Source of the DNA: Miscanthus floridulus
Lineage: Eukaryota; Streptophyta; Magnoliopsida; Poales; Poaceae
DNA length: 64,000 nucleotides
Reading direction: 5' to 3'
Assembly (NCBI RefSeq): GCF_019320115.1
Contig: NC_089583.1
Span: 81,175,928-81,239,927, forward strand
The notes beneath the pieces are model-generated. The model made no database searches. It was not told the origin of the DNA and saw nothing but the letters and a program-made list of their open reading frames with translations. The position numbers were made by a program, and so were the translations under genes. Below are positions 24,201 through 33,721 of the stretch, piece after piece. Each line of letters starts with the position of its first letter. Position 1 is the first letter of the stretch.

Positions 24201-24430
24201 CCATCTTGTAGAAGGCAACGAGAAATTTTCCGTGGAGGCTCGAGAGGCAGGTGAGGTGAGGTCTGCGTTACCGATTTGCGGAGGGTGGGTGAGGCGCCGG
24301 CGTAGCGGTCCCGTACGGCGGCGGCGAGTTCGTTCACGGCCTCCTCGAAGTGCTGCTTCTTCCCGAGCCTCTGCCGCAGCGCCTGGAGGCGCGCCTCCAC
24401 CGCGGTCTCGTCCGTAGCGGTCGCCGACAT
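21235..24430 (-). CDS. AIP2-like: AIP2-like RING-H2 E3 ubiquitin-protein ligase
   Basis: Five exons give 324 residues in one frame: 24272-24430, 22693-22906, 22103-22344, 21491-21700 and 21235-21384. Donors are GTAACG, GTACAT, GTGTGC and GTAAAT; acceptors are CACAG, CGCAG, GCCAG and TTTAG. The N-terminal region (LQALRQRLGKKQHFEEAV, then VCRVATVLQTRYTAPGFW) matches the AIP2 family. The C-terminal RING-H2 finger has ligands C244, C247, C262, H264, H267, C270, C281 and C284. Arabidopsis AIP2 ubiquitinates the transcription factor ABI3 and dampens abscisic-acid signalling; the same role here is inference from homology. Length agrees with the family. The start ATG opens a GC-rich first exon with no upstream in-frame extension needed. 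Intron 1 is long (about 1.36 kb) and carries a poly-G tract. No disabling change is seen, so the gene looks functional. Confidence 0.92.
22980..23005. repeat. Poly-G tract, 26 bases, in intron 1 of the AIP2-like gene
   Basis: An uninterrupted G run on the plus strand reads as poly-C in the pre-mRNA. It lies about 75 bases upstream of the intron 1 acceptor in the direction of transcription. Confidence 0.9.
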
Positions 24431-24508
24431 GGCGGCAGGCTGTGTGGTGGGGGAGAGCAGGGGCCCTCTGATTTGGATCCGCGTCCTGTGATTTCGAGAG
24501 TTTCTGGG

Positions 24509-24516
24509 CTTATAGG
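24509..24516 (-). promoter_or_regulatory. Possible TATA box of the AIP2-like gene
   Basis: The minus strand reads CCTATAAG about 80 bases upstream of the ATG at 24430, in GC-rich sequence. Spacing would allow a short leader. A plus-strand TATAAAAA at 24569 points the other way and is not used. Confidence 0.35.
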
Positions 24517-24829
24517 TAGGACTGGGATTTGGGAATCGAAGGTTGGCGTGCGTCGCCGCTGCGGACGTATAAAAAGGAGGGAACGCCGGTGCCGGAGGTG
24601 GGCGCCGCGCGCTGGCTTGGAGGAGATGAAAGAAACACCGCGGTAGGCGGGACGGTGGCCGCTGGCCAGGGAGGCGGGCGGGCACGCGGTGGCGTGCTGC
24701 TGGACGGGACGGGCGGAGCCTGACGGGGAGGCCTGCCTTGCCGTTACCTTGAGACGGCGCGGTTTGATGGCCAGGGTGTACGACTCCGACCCGAGCCGAT
24801 ACGGTACACAAAAACCTGGACCCGAGCCG

Positions 24830-25326
24830 ATATCCCAAATTTCTTATAACGGCGATTTATCTTATCTTCCTCGTCTCCGGCGACGGCGAAGATAAAAGAT
24901 GGAATCGTTTTCTCTATTACACCTGTGTTAAAGATGGGAACGACAACTAGAATGTCAGCAACTTCACCAGCAGGCGGTGATATTAAGACGGAAATGATGC
25001 CACCGCCGTGGAATAATTTTCTTCGGTCTCTTTTCTGTTTTTTTGTCGTGGTGGCCACGATGAAGAACTAGGTAGAATAATTTTCAGATAAGTCTTCTTC
25101 ATTCTTCGATGACAGAAATAAGAAGTTTTTCAACTCCGCTTGTAGCAATGTTGGTCGTTGTTCGTTGGACATCTTTTCTCAGGCCTTTTGCCAAGTGTTT
25201 GTCTATACGGTCATTCATACGAAAATCTGTTTCTGGATATATAGTGTATTTTAGAATGCTCGTAACGTATTGATGTACCTAGCTATTATTTAATATAATT
25301 CTTCTTTTGTCAAAAAAAAAAAAAAA
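24830..25326 (+). mobile_element. Polyadenylated retroelement copy (LINE-like)
   Basis: The segment ends in 15 A (25312-25326) after CTTCTTTTGTC, the usual look of a plant LINE 3' end. Its first 200 bases (GATGGAATCGTTTTCTCTAT and neighbours) are repeated in reverse orientation at 63598-63850. No intact ORF or clear TSD was found. The 5' limit is approximate. Confidence 0.45.
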
Positions 25327-26576
25327 CTTAGACCTTTGGTGCATTTTCTATGCCGAAACTTAGACTCGGGCGCGGCCAAACGGGCATCCACATATGTGCG
25401 CTCAGGCAACGACATCCAACCTGTTTCTGGCTGCTGCTATGTCCAAGGGTAGCTCCGGTGCTAAAATAGCTATTTATCAGAAAAAAAGTTTAATTTACCT
25501 TTCTCATTGTCGTGGTCGTCTAATTTTCGTTCATAATCTACAAAATCAGTTTTTTAGTCTCATCAACTTTTGAAAACCGTTTAATTTTGCACCTTGAACG
25601 GTTTTGATAATGGTTTTGTTGATGTGACACCACGCCAAATAAGATAAAATCAGACTAAGTTGAAAGCTAGAAGGAGGTAACCATCATCAAATCAAAATAA
25701 CTAAAGGTGCAAAAGTGAACTGGGATTAACAGTTGACGAAGGTTTAAAACTGAATTTATAGATTAAAAGAAAAATTAGATTTTTTTTTATGTATGTCCCG
25801 CGTTCTCAAAGCACAGATAAAATGGACTACCCCTCTCACCAGGTATCAGGCCCCTATATGCGGACGGCACATGGGGTTCGGAAGTTTTCTCGAACTAGGT
25901 AAGATGTCTTCTACCTAAAGCTAAAATAGCTCGGGAGTGTCTACCCCGTAGCCCAAGTTTTTTTAGAGGAAAAGGAAAGGAGTGACTAGTTGTCTGCGGG
26001 AAGATTTTGTGTGCCTTTATCATTTAGATTTTTATCCGATAACAGATTGACAAATCAAAAGTAGAATAAAATATTTAAATAAGAAAATGATACATCATAC
26101 ATGTAGTTTTACAATCAAAGCCAGCAGAAAAATAGAAAAAAAACAAAAAAAATAATCATTGGCAGAAAAAACATCACGTAACAAACATCAAAGAATCAAC
26201 AGAAAAAAAAGAGAAATACGAAAAAAACCAAAAAATACTCATTGGCAGAAAAAAAAAACATCATGTAAGTCTGTCTCCGACAAGAAACTCAAATGGGCAC
26301 CCAAACCCAAAATGGGTAGCAAGATATCCAAAATTAGCCTCCAACAAAGTACCTATACGGTAGACCTATTTTGGATTGCCTGAGAGGCGCAACTCAAATA
26401 TGGATATCCTCTCTCCTAAAAACTCATTTGCAGAAAGGATTATCTTTTGGAACTTATTGTTAGAGAAGATGCCGAATAGATATTGAATATTTTACTTCTA
26501 GCACTTCTTAAAGGACGAATGAGTCTTGTATTTTAGGCGTCGTTTTTGAGATAGCCTAACAAACATGAATACCATC
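25327..26576. other. Intergenic sequence without recognised genes
   Basis: AT-rich DNA with a local A-rich duplication at about 26130-26270 (two copies of CATTGGCAGAAAAAA followed by ACATCA). Nothing else could be assigned. Confidence 0.5.
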
Positions 26577-27120
26577 ATGGCGCGGCGCACCTGCAAAAGA
26601 TGGAGGAGGTCAAGCTCGCGGCGGCCTACTACCTCTGCCGGGCCTCGGGCCGCTCCACCGCGCAGGTCTACGAGAAGGTGCCGCTCCGTCGCGGGCGCCG
26701 CCCGGGGCTGCTAAGACGCCGACGCCCCCGTGGTCGTGGGCCTGGGCGACGCCGAGTTCGCGGTCATGATGTTCCTGGACGGCTGCTTCCTGCTGCAGTA
26801 CATGGTCGCCGACGGTAACGTTGTCGACGACACGGCGGCGCCCGTGCTGCAGAACCGGATGACGCTGTCCACGGGGCCCAGCATCCAGAAGGACATCTTC
26901 CTGCTCGAGAACCAGATCCCCTGGCTAGTGCTCAACGCGCTCAAACAGCCTGTTCGGGAGGTCGTAAACGATCGTGGATTATTTACTGCTGGCTGATTTG
27001 ATGTGAGAGAAAAACACTGTTCCTGGCTGGAAATTTACGATCGTTTACGAGCAAACGAACAGGCTAAAGAGTTCACGTTGGTCGACGTGCGCGGGTTCGT
27101 CCGAAGGATGTCCCTTGCTG
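26577..27120 (+). pseudogene. DUF247 (UPF0481) gene fragment, broken and MITE-split
   Basis: The fragment HLQKMEEVKLAAAYYLCRAS, then GLGDAEFAVMMFLDGCFLLQ, then IFLLENQIPWLVLNALK matches the N-terminal half of plant DUF247 proteins. The frame shifts between about 26680 and 26690, and a TAA stop replaces a sense codon at about 26711-26713. The coding sequence is then interrupted by a MITE (26948-27064) and resumes with VDVRGFVRRM. No start of the family N-terminus or C-terminal membrane segment is present. DUF247 proteins are a large grass family; some members at other loci act in self-incompatibility, but nothing links this fragment to that role. Confidence 0.75.
26948..27064. mobile_element. 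MITE inside the DUF247 pseudogene
   Basis: A 117-bp segment runs from GCCTGTTCGGGAG to GCAAACGAACAGGC. It has strong internal inverted arms (TCGTAAACGATCGT and ACGATCGTTTACGA) and can fold into a long hairpin. It belongs to the same group as 20846-20978 and 27208-27326. Confidence 0.75.
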
Positions 27121-27207
27121 CCGCCGGGGGATGCACAGAAAATAATTGCACGAATCTACAAACAATCTCAACCACACAAAAGTGAATGAGAACATGGCAC
27201 CATATCG

Positions 27208-27326
27208 GGCCTGTTCGCTGATAGGTTTCTGGGCTAGTTTGGGCTGGCTAATGCTGGTTTATTGTGAGAGAAAAACACTGTTAACTGACTGGTTTGGGCT
27301 GACTGAAACCAACGAGCGAACAGGCC
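27208..27326. mobile_element. MITE with GGCCTGTTCGCT termini
   Basis: A 119-bp segment from GGCCTGTTCGCT to AGCGAACAGGCC with perfect 12-bp terminal inverted repeats and the internal motif GTGAGAGAAAAACACTGTT, which is shared with the MITE 144 bases to the left. Confidence 0.8.
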
Positions 27327-28362
27327 AATCATCCGTGAGTTATTTAGAAATTCCGTCAAAGGAAAATCGGATGCGGCAGGTAACGACCGACCATAGTGGG
27401 CCATATACTTCCCGCCAAGCAAACATGACCACCTGGACCATCTTCTCCTGGGCCGTGGCCGAGGCTAGCCCGTACCCAGGCCACACCCTGTGCACTGTTC
27501 ATCGTGGGCGTCCACAACTGCGACGCTCCACGGCCCGCGCAGACGCCAGCAGTACCACCGTGCGCCAGGCCCCCGAAACGCTGCCGACGCGCGTGGGCCG
27601 CAGAGTTGAGCGCGCGCACGTGGACCGGGAGCGGATCGGCTCGGTAACGGAACCATGAACCTGGCCGTGGCCGGCGAACCAACCAAAACCACGTTCGCAC
27701 GCCGCGGTCCGCGAAGGCAGCGCGTCGCAGGCAGAACCGAACCCACGCCTCTCCGGGGTCGGGGTGTCATCAGCGTCTCTCTCTCTCTCTCTCCGCGACG
27801 TCGCGAAGAAACCGGCCGACTCTCTCGGTCTCGGCACGTCGGCCGCCGTCCTGGAGTCTCCTATCCTGTGACGATCACCATCACCTCTGCTGGCTCCGGG
27901 ACGGCGACCCGCCCCGCCCACACGCGGAGCCGTGTTGCTGCGCGGCAGCCGGACGGACACCGGCCGGGACGGTTTGGCTGCTCCTGCTGCCTGCCTGCCT
28001 GCTCGCTAGGCGCACGTGTCTGAAAACCAGCCGCAAAATGAAAACACACCCAAGCGGGAGGCCGCAACACGCACGTCGTCGATGCGCCGATCTCGCTAGT
28101 AGCACGCCCATCATCAGCTTCGATCGGCCAAACCGCGCCATGGCCGCCCGGCCTTATCCTTTGAACCAACCCATTTCGCCCGTCCAATGGGATGGATCGT
28201 CTTTCTGATCGCAACGAGGCACAGAACCACTTGCCTGGGTCTGGTCTCGCAGTACCGATAAGACCAGACGCAGTACTACCGTGCACCGTCTACCAGCCCA
28301 TCCATCTGGGACGAACTATGGACGGGTTTCCGGAGGACTAGGACTACCTCAAAAAATACATA
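27327..28362. other. GC-rich intergenic sequence
   Basis: GC-rich DNA with a (CT)n run at 27777-27793 and G-box-like CACGTG at 27617. It resembles promoter or leader sequence, but no gene could be attached on either strand. Long ORFs on both strands overlap one another and carry no recognisable domain. Confidence 0.4.
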
Positions 28363-28560
28363 CATATTCGCTCTGTCTCTAAAAAATAATCATCCTTGCT
28401 TCCTAAAAAGTAAAAAAAAAATACGATTTTTTAACGTTGACTAAATATATTTAACAAAATATTAATATTTATTATACACGATAGATCATTAAATATATTT
28501 TTATAATAAATTGATTTGAAAAATATAAATGTTACCCGCATTATCTACGAGAAGCAAGTG
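28363..28560. mobile_element. Degraded Stowaway-like MITE
   Basis: It begins near CGCTCTGTCTCTAAAAAATA, close to the Stowaway start CTCCCTCYGT. The AT-rich body (TTGACTAAATATATTTAAC) is typical of the group. The right end is not resolved. Confidence 0.35.
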
Positions 28561-28666
28561 GAATTCACATGCGCCGAGTCAACCGAACATGATATCTGGT
28601 TTCTGTATGTACTCTACTCCGTATCAATCAACGACGTGTCAGTCAGGTCAAGCATATCACTTCTAA

Positions 28667-29171
28667 GCCCTTGTTTAGTTCCACCCCAACTTCCAAAAAG
28701 TTGCTATAGTACTCCCTCCGGTTCTCTAAAGCAAGTCGTTTTGAGGTTGTCTTAAGTCAAACATTTTAAACTTTGACTACAAATAACTTCTTTTGGTTGA
28801 GTTTAAAAATATAAAAGTGATGTAAGTAGATTCATCTCAAAATATAGTTTCATAAAAGTATATATTGACTATATTTTATAAATATTTTATAGCAAAAAGT
28901 TACAGTCAAAATCGTTTCTTAAAGATCGTGTCGATGTTCAAAACGACTTGTTTTAGAGAACCGGAGGAAGTACCTGTCACATCGAATATTTATGGCTCGT
29001 GTATGGAGCATTAAATGTAGACGAAAAGAAAAACTAATTACACAGTTTGGTGGGAAATTACGAGACGAATGTTTTAAACCTAATTGGTCCATGTTTGAAC
29101 ACTATTTACCAACTAAAAACGAACATGCTACAGTAGTCCTAAAATCCAAATTCCTAAAACTAAACAAGGGC
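28667..29171. mobile_element. Tourist-like MITE containing a nested Stowaway MITE
   Basis: The ends GCCCTTGTTTAGTT and AACTAAACAAGGGC are perfect 14-bp inverted repeats. The flanking bases are TAA on the left and TCA on the right, a possibly decayed TWA-type TSD. Removing the inner MITE leaves about 245 bp, a common grass MITE length. The interior (CTAATTACACAGTTTG, CGAGACGAATGTTTT) is a familiar grass MITE core. Confidence 0.75.
28712..28970. mobile_element. Stowaway MITE with TA duplication
   Basis: A 259-bp element from CTCCCTCCGGTTCTCTAAA to TTTAGAGAACCGGAGGAAG, flanked by TA on each side (28710-28711 and 28971-28972). The terminal repeats and TA target are those of Tc1/mariner-related Stowaway MITEs. 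Confidence 0.88.
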
Positions 29172-29344
29172 TCAATGTTTGTCCTCTAGCATTAAATAAA
29201 ACAGCAGAGGCTCGCTACGAAATTCAACAACGCGCTACATTCATATCATCTGGCGGTGCCACTTATTTATTCCGACACCATACATTTATTCCGTGTGAGG
29301 AAATATTTATATGGTGCAAGCTAACCGCAGGTTGGCGGGTTGAT

Positions 29345-29440
29345 TTCGGTGAGAGCTTATCAGTCAGTCAACGGTGTTTTTTTTATAACAAACCAACATC
29401 AGTTGAACTTATCAGCCCATAAACCAATCAGCGAACAGGC
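29345..29440. mobile_element. Partial MITE of the GCCTGTTCG group
   Basis: Only the right end CAGCGAACAGGC is clear. The interior contains GTTTTTTTTATAACAAACCA and AACTTATCAGCCCATAA, similar to the copy at 20846. The left terminus is not recognisable. Confidence 0.45.
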
Positions 29441-30857
29441 TATTAGTGTACAGTCCAACATGCAGCGTCTCAGTTCGCTTCATTGTATGTGTATATCTAT
29501 ATGTGTGCCGCATATATATTTAATTAAACAAGCAGTACGCATATATACTATGTTCGTTGACTGAGAAAATACAACTTATAAACTAAGCTGACGATATTTC
29601 TGTGGTGCTCGCCATGCCGCATGCCAAAACAAGACAAAAAGAACCCGCCGAGGGTGACGCACGGATGCGGACACGGAGGTTGTGCACCCAAGTTGGCAAA
29701 CCGCTCGCGCGCTTCCTACCTTGCAAATTGATTTGAGAAAAAGGCGCAAAAATGTGGTTGGGGTGTACCGTACGTGATGAACTGCAAAAGTTTGGTGACC
29801 AAGGCCGCCATCGGTGATGTGGCCGAGTTCGTGTCCAAGGGATGGGCTAAACTTCGCGCGATATTGAAGTTTATTATCATCATTATCGCCACCATGACAC
29901 GACGGTGGGATGGGACTAGTATTGCAAGATGATGAGATTATATTTGGCTGCAACCACGCTGTTGAATTGAATCCGTGCAAGTGCTAGCTGCGAAATTTTG
30001 GAGCTCATCAAAGTCAGATGTATGTATGGAATCAAAGTCAATTGCTTGGAGTGTAGTATATTATTTCAAGTGTACATGTGTCTATGTTTTATTACAGCTT
30101 GGAAAACGACAAGCCTCTGCAGGAATCTTACGGTTTTTGATACATACCGATCTCGGCAGTATCTGTCCAGACCTTTAAATTAGGGGTGCCAACTGCCAAC
30201 CGGAACAGTTTCATTAGTTTTCTTGCGGGTTTTTGTAGTTCGATCGCCTTACTAGATCCTAGATGATCGCCTACTGGCGCCATGGCGGCATGCAATGAAC
30301 GGGATGGACACTACGTATACGTGCACGTAGGGATTACCGATTACGACAAGGTTAATTAATTAGACGACATAAACACGCGCTGTGCTCTACGTACTCAACC
30401 AACACAAACACGTCGACCGCCGGCCAGCCGAGCCGCGCGCTCCAAAACCCCAAAACTGCCTTGGGTTGGGAGGCCCATAGTAATACGTAGGTTTTCCTGC
30501 CTGCGCTGTGCGTTGTCAGTCGCTGCGCCATCTCGGCCGGCCGGCCGGCCGGTTTCGTTTCCTCTTTGTACTCACGAACGTCTCTGCCAGGAATCCCGTC
30601 CCAAACAGAGAAACCGAACATGCATGAGTGGCTAGGCCAGCCAAGCGCAAAGCAAGGACGAGCGTGCTGTAGACCAGCAAGAGAGTCGTGCTACACGGAA
30701 TCACAGGCAAGCTAGAGCCTCGTCACATGAACAGCTAGGTAGTGTTTGTGACTAACGACTAAACTAAAAGCATCTTTTATCGAAAGAGAAGCTAACTTTG
30801 AGCAACCGTTTACCGTCACGAGTAACATCTTGTACTATTTCTTATGACTACTGCTAT
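29441..30857. other. Intergenic sequence without recognised genes
   Basis: No coding segment was recognised. A short GGCC repeat lies at 30535-30552. Part of the stretch (30400-30720) is GC-richer, but no splice sites or domains were found. Confidence 0.45.
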
Positions 30858-32006
30858 TGTCGGGTTTATAAACCAGGGGTTCATCACGGATCGACTTTTC
30901 GACAAAGGCTCGGCCCAAACAGACAACACATAACTCATGGGTCGGCCCAAGTATCTAAACAACAGGCCAGAAGGGCGATCCAATCGCCGACCGAAAGGTC
31001 TGGCCGAGGAGGAACGACGCCCGTTTTTCGACTCCGGCCCACCTCTCCAACCGGAGGGCTCACTTCGGTCTCCAGCCCGCCTCCGGACAGCCTCTCCGAC
31101 CGGACGGCCTGGCTAAAGCACTACTTCCGACTTCGACCCCACGTCTCCGACCAGGGGTACGCAAAACCTCTGCTCACTACTCTTCTTCGACTGAAACAAT
31201 CAGAGCCGACTGGGACCAACCGACCAGGAACGCTCGCTCGAAAAAGGACCAGGGAACGAACGGAGAAAGTAAGGCAGGGCACACAAGTCAAAACCACAAT
31301 ACCAGGGACCGTACCCTATACACCTGCAGAAACAGTATTCTGCAACCTCTCTGACACAAACAGTGTTGTAGTCGTCGACATTTTCCTCTACAGTATTATG
31401 GACGTCATTAACTCCCATACGATAAGACCCTCCCACATGCCTCTGGGCATCGACAGTGTTGTGGGCGCCGACTTTTACCATACCGAACGAACATGGTAAA
31501 AACCCCTTGCATGCCTCTAGGTATCAACAGTGTGGCAGACGCCAACATCTGCCATACCCGAAGAAGACAACGCCACCTTCCACATGCATCTGACATTCAA
31601 CAGTATTGTAGACGCCTACCATCATCATGTATCCACCGGCGTAGGCAACAAGGCTCAAAAGCATACATACTCTCTCCCTCTCATTTGTAAGGCCGTCCCT
31701 TTCATCTATAAAAGAGGATGCGCTATCTCCCAACATCCAGGTAATTTCAGATTCATTAGATCGATTAAGTTTACTAGTTCACAACCACAGAACCGCTAGG
31801 TTCGAACCTCAAGCACACGCTTGAACATTTAGCTCATAGCGGAGCACCTGGACTCAGGAATAAAGTCACCGACCAACTCAAACTGGACGTAGGGCACGTC
31901 GCCTGAACCAGTATAAACCCTGTGTCATTGAGTGCTAGGCCACCTCCGATCACAACGTACGGCAAAACACCAAATATTTACTTGTTGATCACTTTCTGCA
32001 CCGATA
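30858..32006 (+). mobile_element. LTR of a Tat-type gypsy element
   Basis: It begins TGTCGGGTTTATAAACC and ends TTCTGCACCGATA, followed at once by a primer-binding site of the Tat type. A TATA box CTATAAAAGAGG lies at 31706-31717. The terminal CA has changed to TA. Length is 1149 bp. The interior contains about four imperfect repeats with a period near 72 bp (31340-31620). Confidence 0.75.
31340..31620 (+). repeat. Imperfect 72-bp tandem repeats in the Tat LTR
   Basis: Related blocks start at 31435 (ACATGCCTCTGGGCATCGAC), 31508 (GCATGCCTCTAGGTATCAAC) and 31580 (ACATGCATCTGACATTCAAC). Each is followed by AGTGTTGTGG-like and GACGCC-like text. Weaker relatives lie at 31342 and 31386. Confidence 0.65.
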
Positions 32007-32486
32007 GTTGGCGCCGTTCGTGGGGAAGACGCTGTACGTTCAACACTTTTTGTCATCGGATGGCCCACTTTTCCACCACCTTCGCCATGGCGGGCTCTGG
32101 CGATACGATTCGCTTTGGCTCACTAAAGTTTTCCGTACTCCTACCTGTTGGGATGTGGGTTCCACCCGTCTCCAAGCTGTCCTAGGCCTTCCTCTTTGAA
32201 AGCCTGAACTTCGTCGCCGACCGGCTCGGTGTACTACACCTCTGTGAGGAGGCACTCGTTTCGGCACCCGTTGGAGGGGCGCCCCCATCAACTCCGGGAT
32301 GCACGACTTCGACGACGCGGCATCCGCGCTTCATTCCAAGCAAACTCTCTGCTCAAACCCCGCTATAAGTAATGTACATGCTGTTATTTACTTGCTATTC
32401 TCTATCTTTCACCGATCACCCGAAGGGACCCCATTGTCCCCGTCGTGACCACCATACGACCGGTTCCCCCCATCGCGACCACCATA
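32007..32486 (+). mobile_element. Primer-binding site and truncated leader of the Tat-type element
   Basis: TTGGCGCCGTTCGTGGGGAA (32008-32027) is the primer-binding site form seen in Tat-lineage elements. About 460 bases of leader follow without an intact ORF. The sequence changes abruptly to Sirevirus RNase H sequence at about 32486, so the Tat element is truncated on its 3' side. Confidence 0.65.
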
Positions 32487-33721
32487 CAAAAATGGGACAT
32501 TTGCATTGAGAGTGTTGGCACCGAAGATCAACTTGCCAATATATTCACCAAGCCATTGGATGAGAAAAAAGTTTTGCAAGCTAAGGAATGAGTTGAACAT
32601 ATTGGATTTCTCAAATATGTGTTGATGCACCTCCATTTATATGACATGCCTCTCCTTCGAGCGATTCAAGGTAAAAGTTGATTGGCATGGCATACATCCT
32701 TACTAAGAACATGTTTAGTGCATCTAGACATATTTCACACTTAATAGGCTCATTCATGAAAATCAAATGAATTTGATGATTGTATGGTACCGCTATTGCT
32801 TCTATGCTTGACTTAATCTAGTGGTAGCATATGACATGTTTGTGAGCTTGTAAACCTAGTGTTTAATCTAGAAAATGAGCTCTAAGTATTTAACTCAACA
32901 TGGTACAAGATAACCCTTATTTGGAGGTGTGAAGAAGTTTGTCCTTGGATCAAACAGAGTTAAATATCTTTGGCAAATGATCTAGATTGGACCAAATTTA
33001 GAAAAATGATCCTCACCCTATTGATTGACATTGATAATCTCAACATATCTACATTTTAGAACATTTGTGGTCATTGATGACAAAGGGGGAGAGAAACAAA
33101 GATATTAGTGTACTAAGATAGTGAAAAGACAACAAAGGGAGAGAATTTGAAATAGGGGGAGAGATATGACAAAGGAAAGAGATCAATTAAAATGTTGAGC
33201 ACACAAGTAGGGGGAGCAAGCTCATGAACTTGTATGGTGCATTTGAATGTGCATTTCATATGTTTGCTTGCATGGCACAAGTTTTAAATTTCAATATTAA
33301 TGCTTGTGTGGTGTATGCTAGTTATAGGTTTGAATGATGAAATAAAAATCTAGCATGCATAAGTTTATCTAGTGATTTCATTTCCAAGTGTTTCCAAGTG
33401 GTATCGAGCTAACCATGGTGCTAAGGATGGTATAATGATGCACTCCGATTGGTATCACGCTTCAAATGTCTATCTTTTATACCTTAGCATCATTTAGTAG
33501 ACATTGTCTCCTATATTTCCTATCTAAGCATATGTGCAAGCTACAATCTAAACTCTTAGCACATATGTAGGGGGAGCAATTGCTACCATTTTAGATTCAT
33601 GAAACTTGTCCATATCTTTTTACACATGGTAAATATGCTTGGGCACGCAACATGGATTTAATTGAATTTCAATTCATATCTTTGTGAAAGGGTTGTCATC
33701 AATTACTAAAAAGGGGGAGAT
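32487..33721 (+). mobile_element. Sirevirus remnant A: RNase H end and multi-polypurine-tract region
   Basis: The first 120 bases encode the end of a copia RNase H region (VGTEDQLANIFTKPLDE), homologous to 55220-55345 in element B, with a frameshift near the end. The following noncoding region carries repeated purine tracts (AAAGGGGGAGAG, AAAGGGAGAG, TAGGGGGAGAG, TAGGGGGAGC twice), ending AAAAAGGGGGAGAT against the LTR. Multiple polypurine tracts before the 3' LTR are a hallmark of Sireviruses. The 5' part of this element is missing. Confidence 0.75.

Noticed and set aside
24566..24578. TATAAAAA on the plus strand upstream of the AIP2-like gene
   Set aside because: It points away from the gene, and no plus-strand coding sequence follows.
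27465..28286. Several overlapping ORFs on both strands
   Set aside because: High GC content and mutual overlap explain them; no domain or splice structure was found.
31340..31620. Regularly spaced repeats considered as a CRISPR-like array
   Set aside because: Units are imperfect, directly adjoining and inside an LTR of a plant retrotransposon; no spacer structure.
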